A stretch of 7,312 nt of DNA. Origin: NC2004 sp050874905 (GTDB lineage Bacteria > Bacillota > Clostridia > Lachnospirales > Lachnospiraceae). This document shows positions 7,291 to 7,312 of the stretch, one piece after another; the first letter of the stretch is position 1; each line of letters begins with the position of its first letter. The DNA is taken from positions 1 to 7,312 of the forward strand of contig JBNMLP010000037.1 of assembly GCA_050874905.1 (NCBI GenBank). The letters run 5' to 3'. The notes beneath the pieces are model-generated. The model was not told the origin of the DNA. It was given only the letters and a program-made list of their open reading frames with translations, and did no database searches. The position numbers and the translations under genes were made by a program.

Positions 7291-7306
7291 CTCTGATGTG
7301 TCAGAG
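7291..7306. repeat. Short inverted repeat, possible operator or leader hairpin
   Basis: CTCTGA and TCAGAG form perfect six-bp arms around TGTG. It lies upstream of the minus-strand promoter candidate and about 13 nt after the expected start of the plus-strand one. It has no T-run after it on either strand, so it is unlikely to be an intrinsic terminator. An 8-bp copy of its left half (CTCTGATG) recurs at 7204-7211. Confidence 0.4.
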
Positions 7307-7312
7307 TGGAGA

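Noticed and set aside
7291..7306. Intrinsic terminator of an upstream gene
   Set aside because: The stem is only six bp, half AT, and is not followed by a T-run on either strand, so an operator or chance dyad is more likely.

Overview
The window looks like part of a hemicellulose (arabinoxylan) utilisation operon from a low-to-moderate-GC Gram-positive anaerobe, most likely a gut or rumen Clostridia/Lachnospiraceae-type bacterium. This rests on protein style, strong AGGAG-type ribosome binding sites and AT-rich spacers. The exact species cannot be read from the sequence.

All five genes lie on the minus strand, so transcription runs from high to low coordinates. From the promoter end they are: a GH39 beta-xylosidase (5571-7127), a GH43 glycosidase with a C-terminal beta-sandwich module (4113-5510), a large GH51 alpha-L-arabinofuranosidase with two accessory beta domains (1564-4050), a MATE-family membrane transporter (173-1507), and the first 61 codons of a probable CE1-type esterase (1-183, cut by the window edge). 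Spacers are 56-62 nt, the last two genes overlap by 11 nt, and I see no internal terminator, which fits one transcript. The 185 nt upstream of the GH39 gene (7128-7312) hold two candidate promoters that overlap back to back, plus small repeats. This suggests a divergent gene, often a regulator in such loci, just beyond the window.

Functionally, none of the three complete hydrolases has a signal peptide, and the visible esterase N-terminus has none either. The inferred scheme is cytoplasmic processing of imported, decorated xylo-oligosaccharides: the esterase removes acyl groups, GH51 and perhaps GH43 remove arabinose, and GH39 and/or GH43 release xylose. No sugar importer is visible in the window. 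The only transporter is a MATE protein, normally an exporter of organic compounds, so the unusual question here is what it exports. The strongest sequence oddity is the 5' end of the MATE gene: conserved-looking N-terminal residues are encoded upstream of the only usable ATG but have no start codon in frame.
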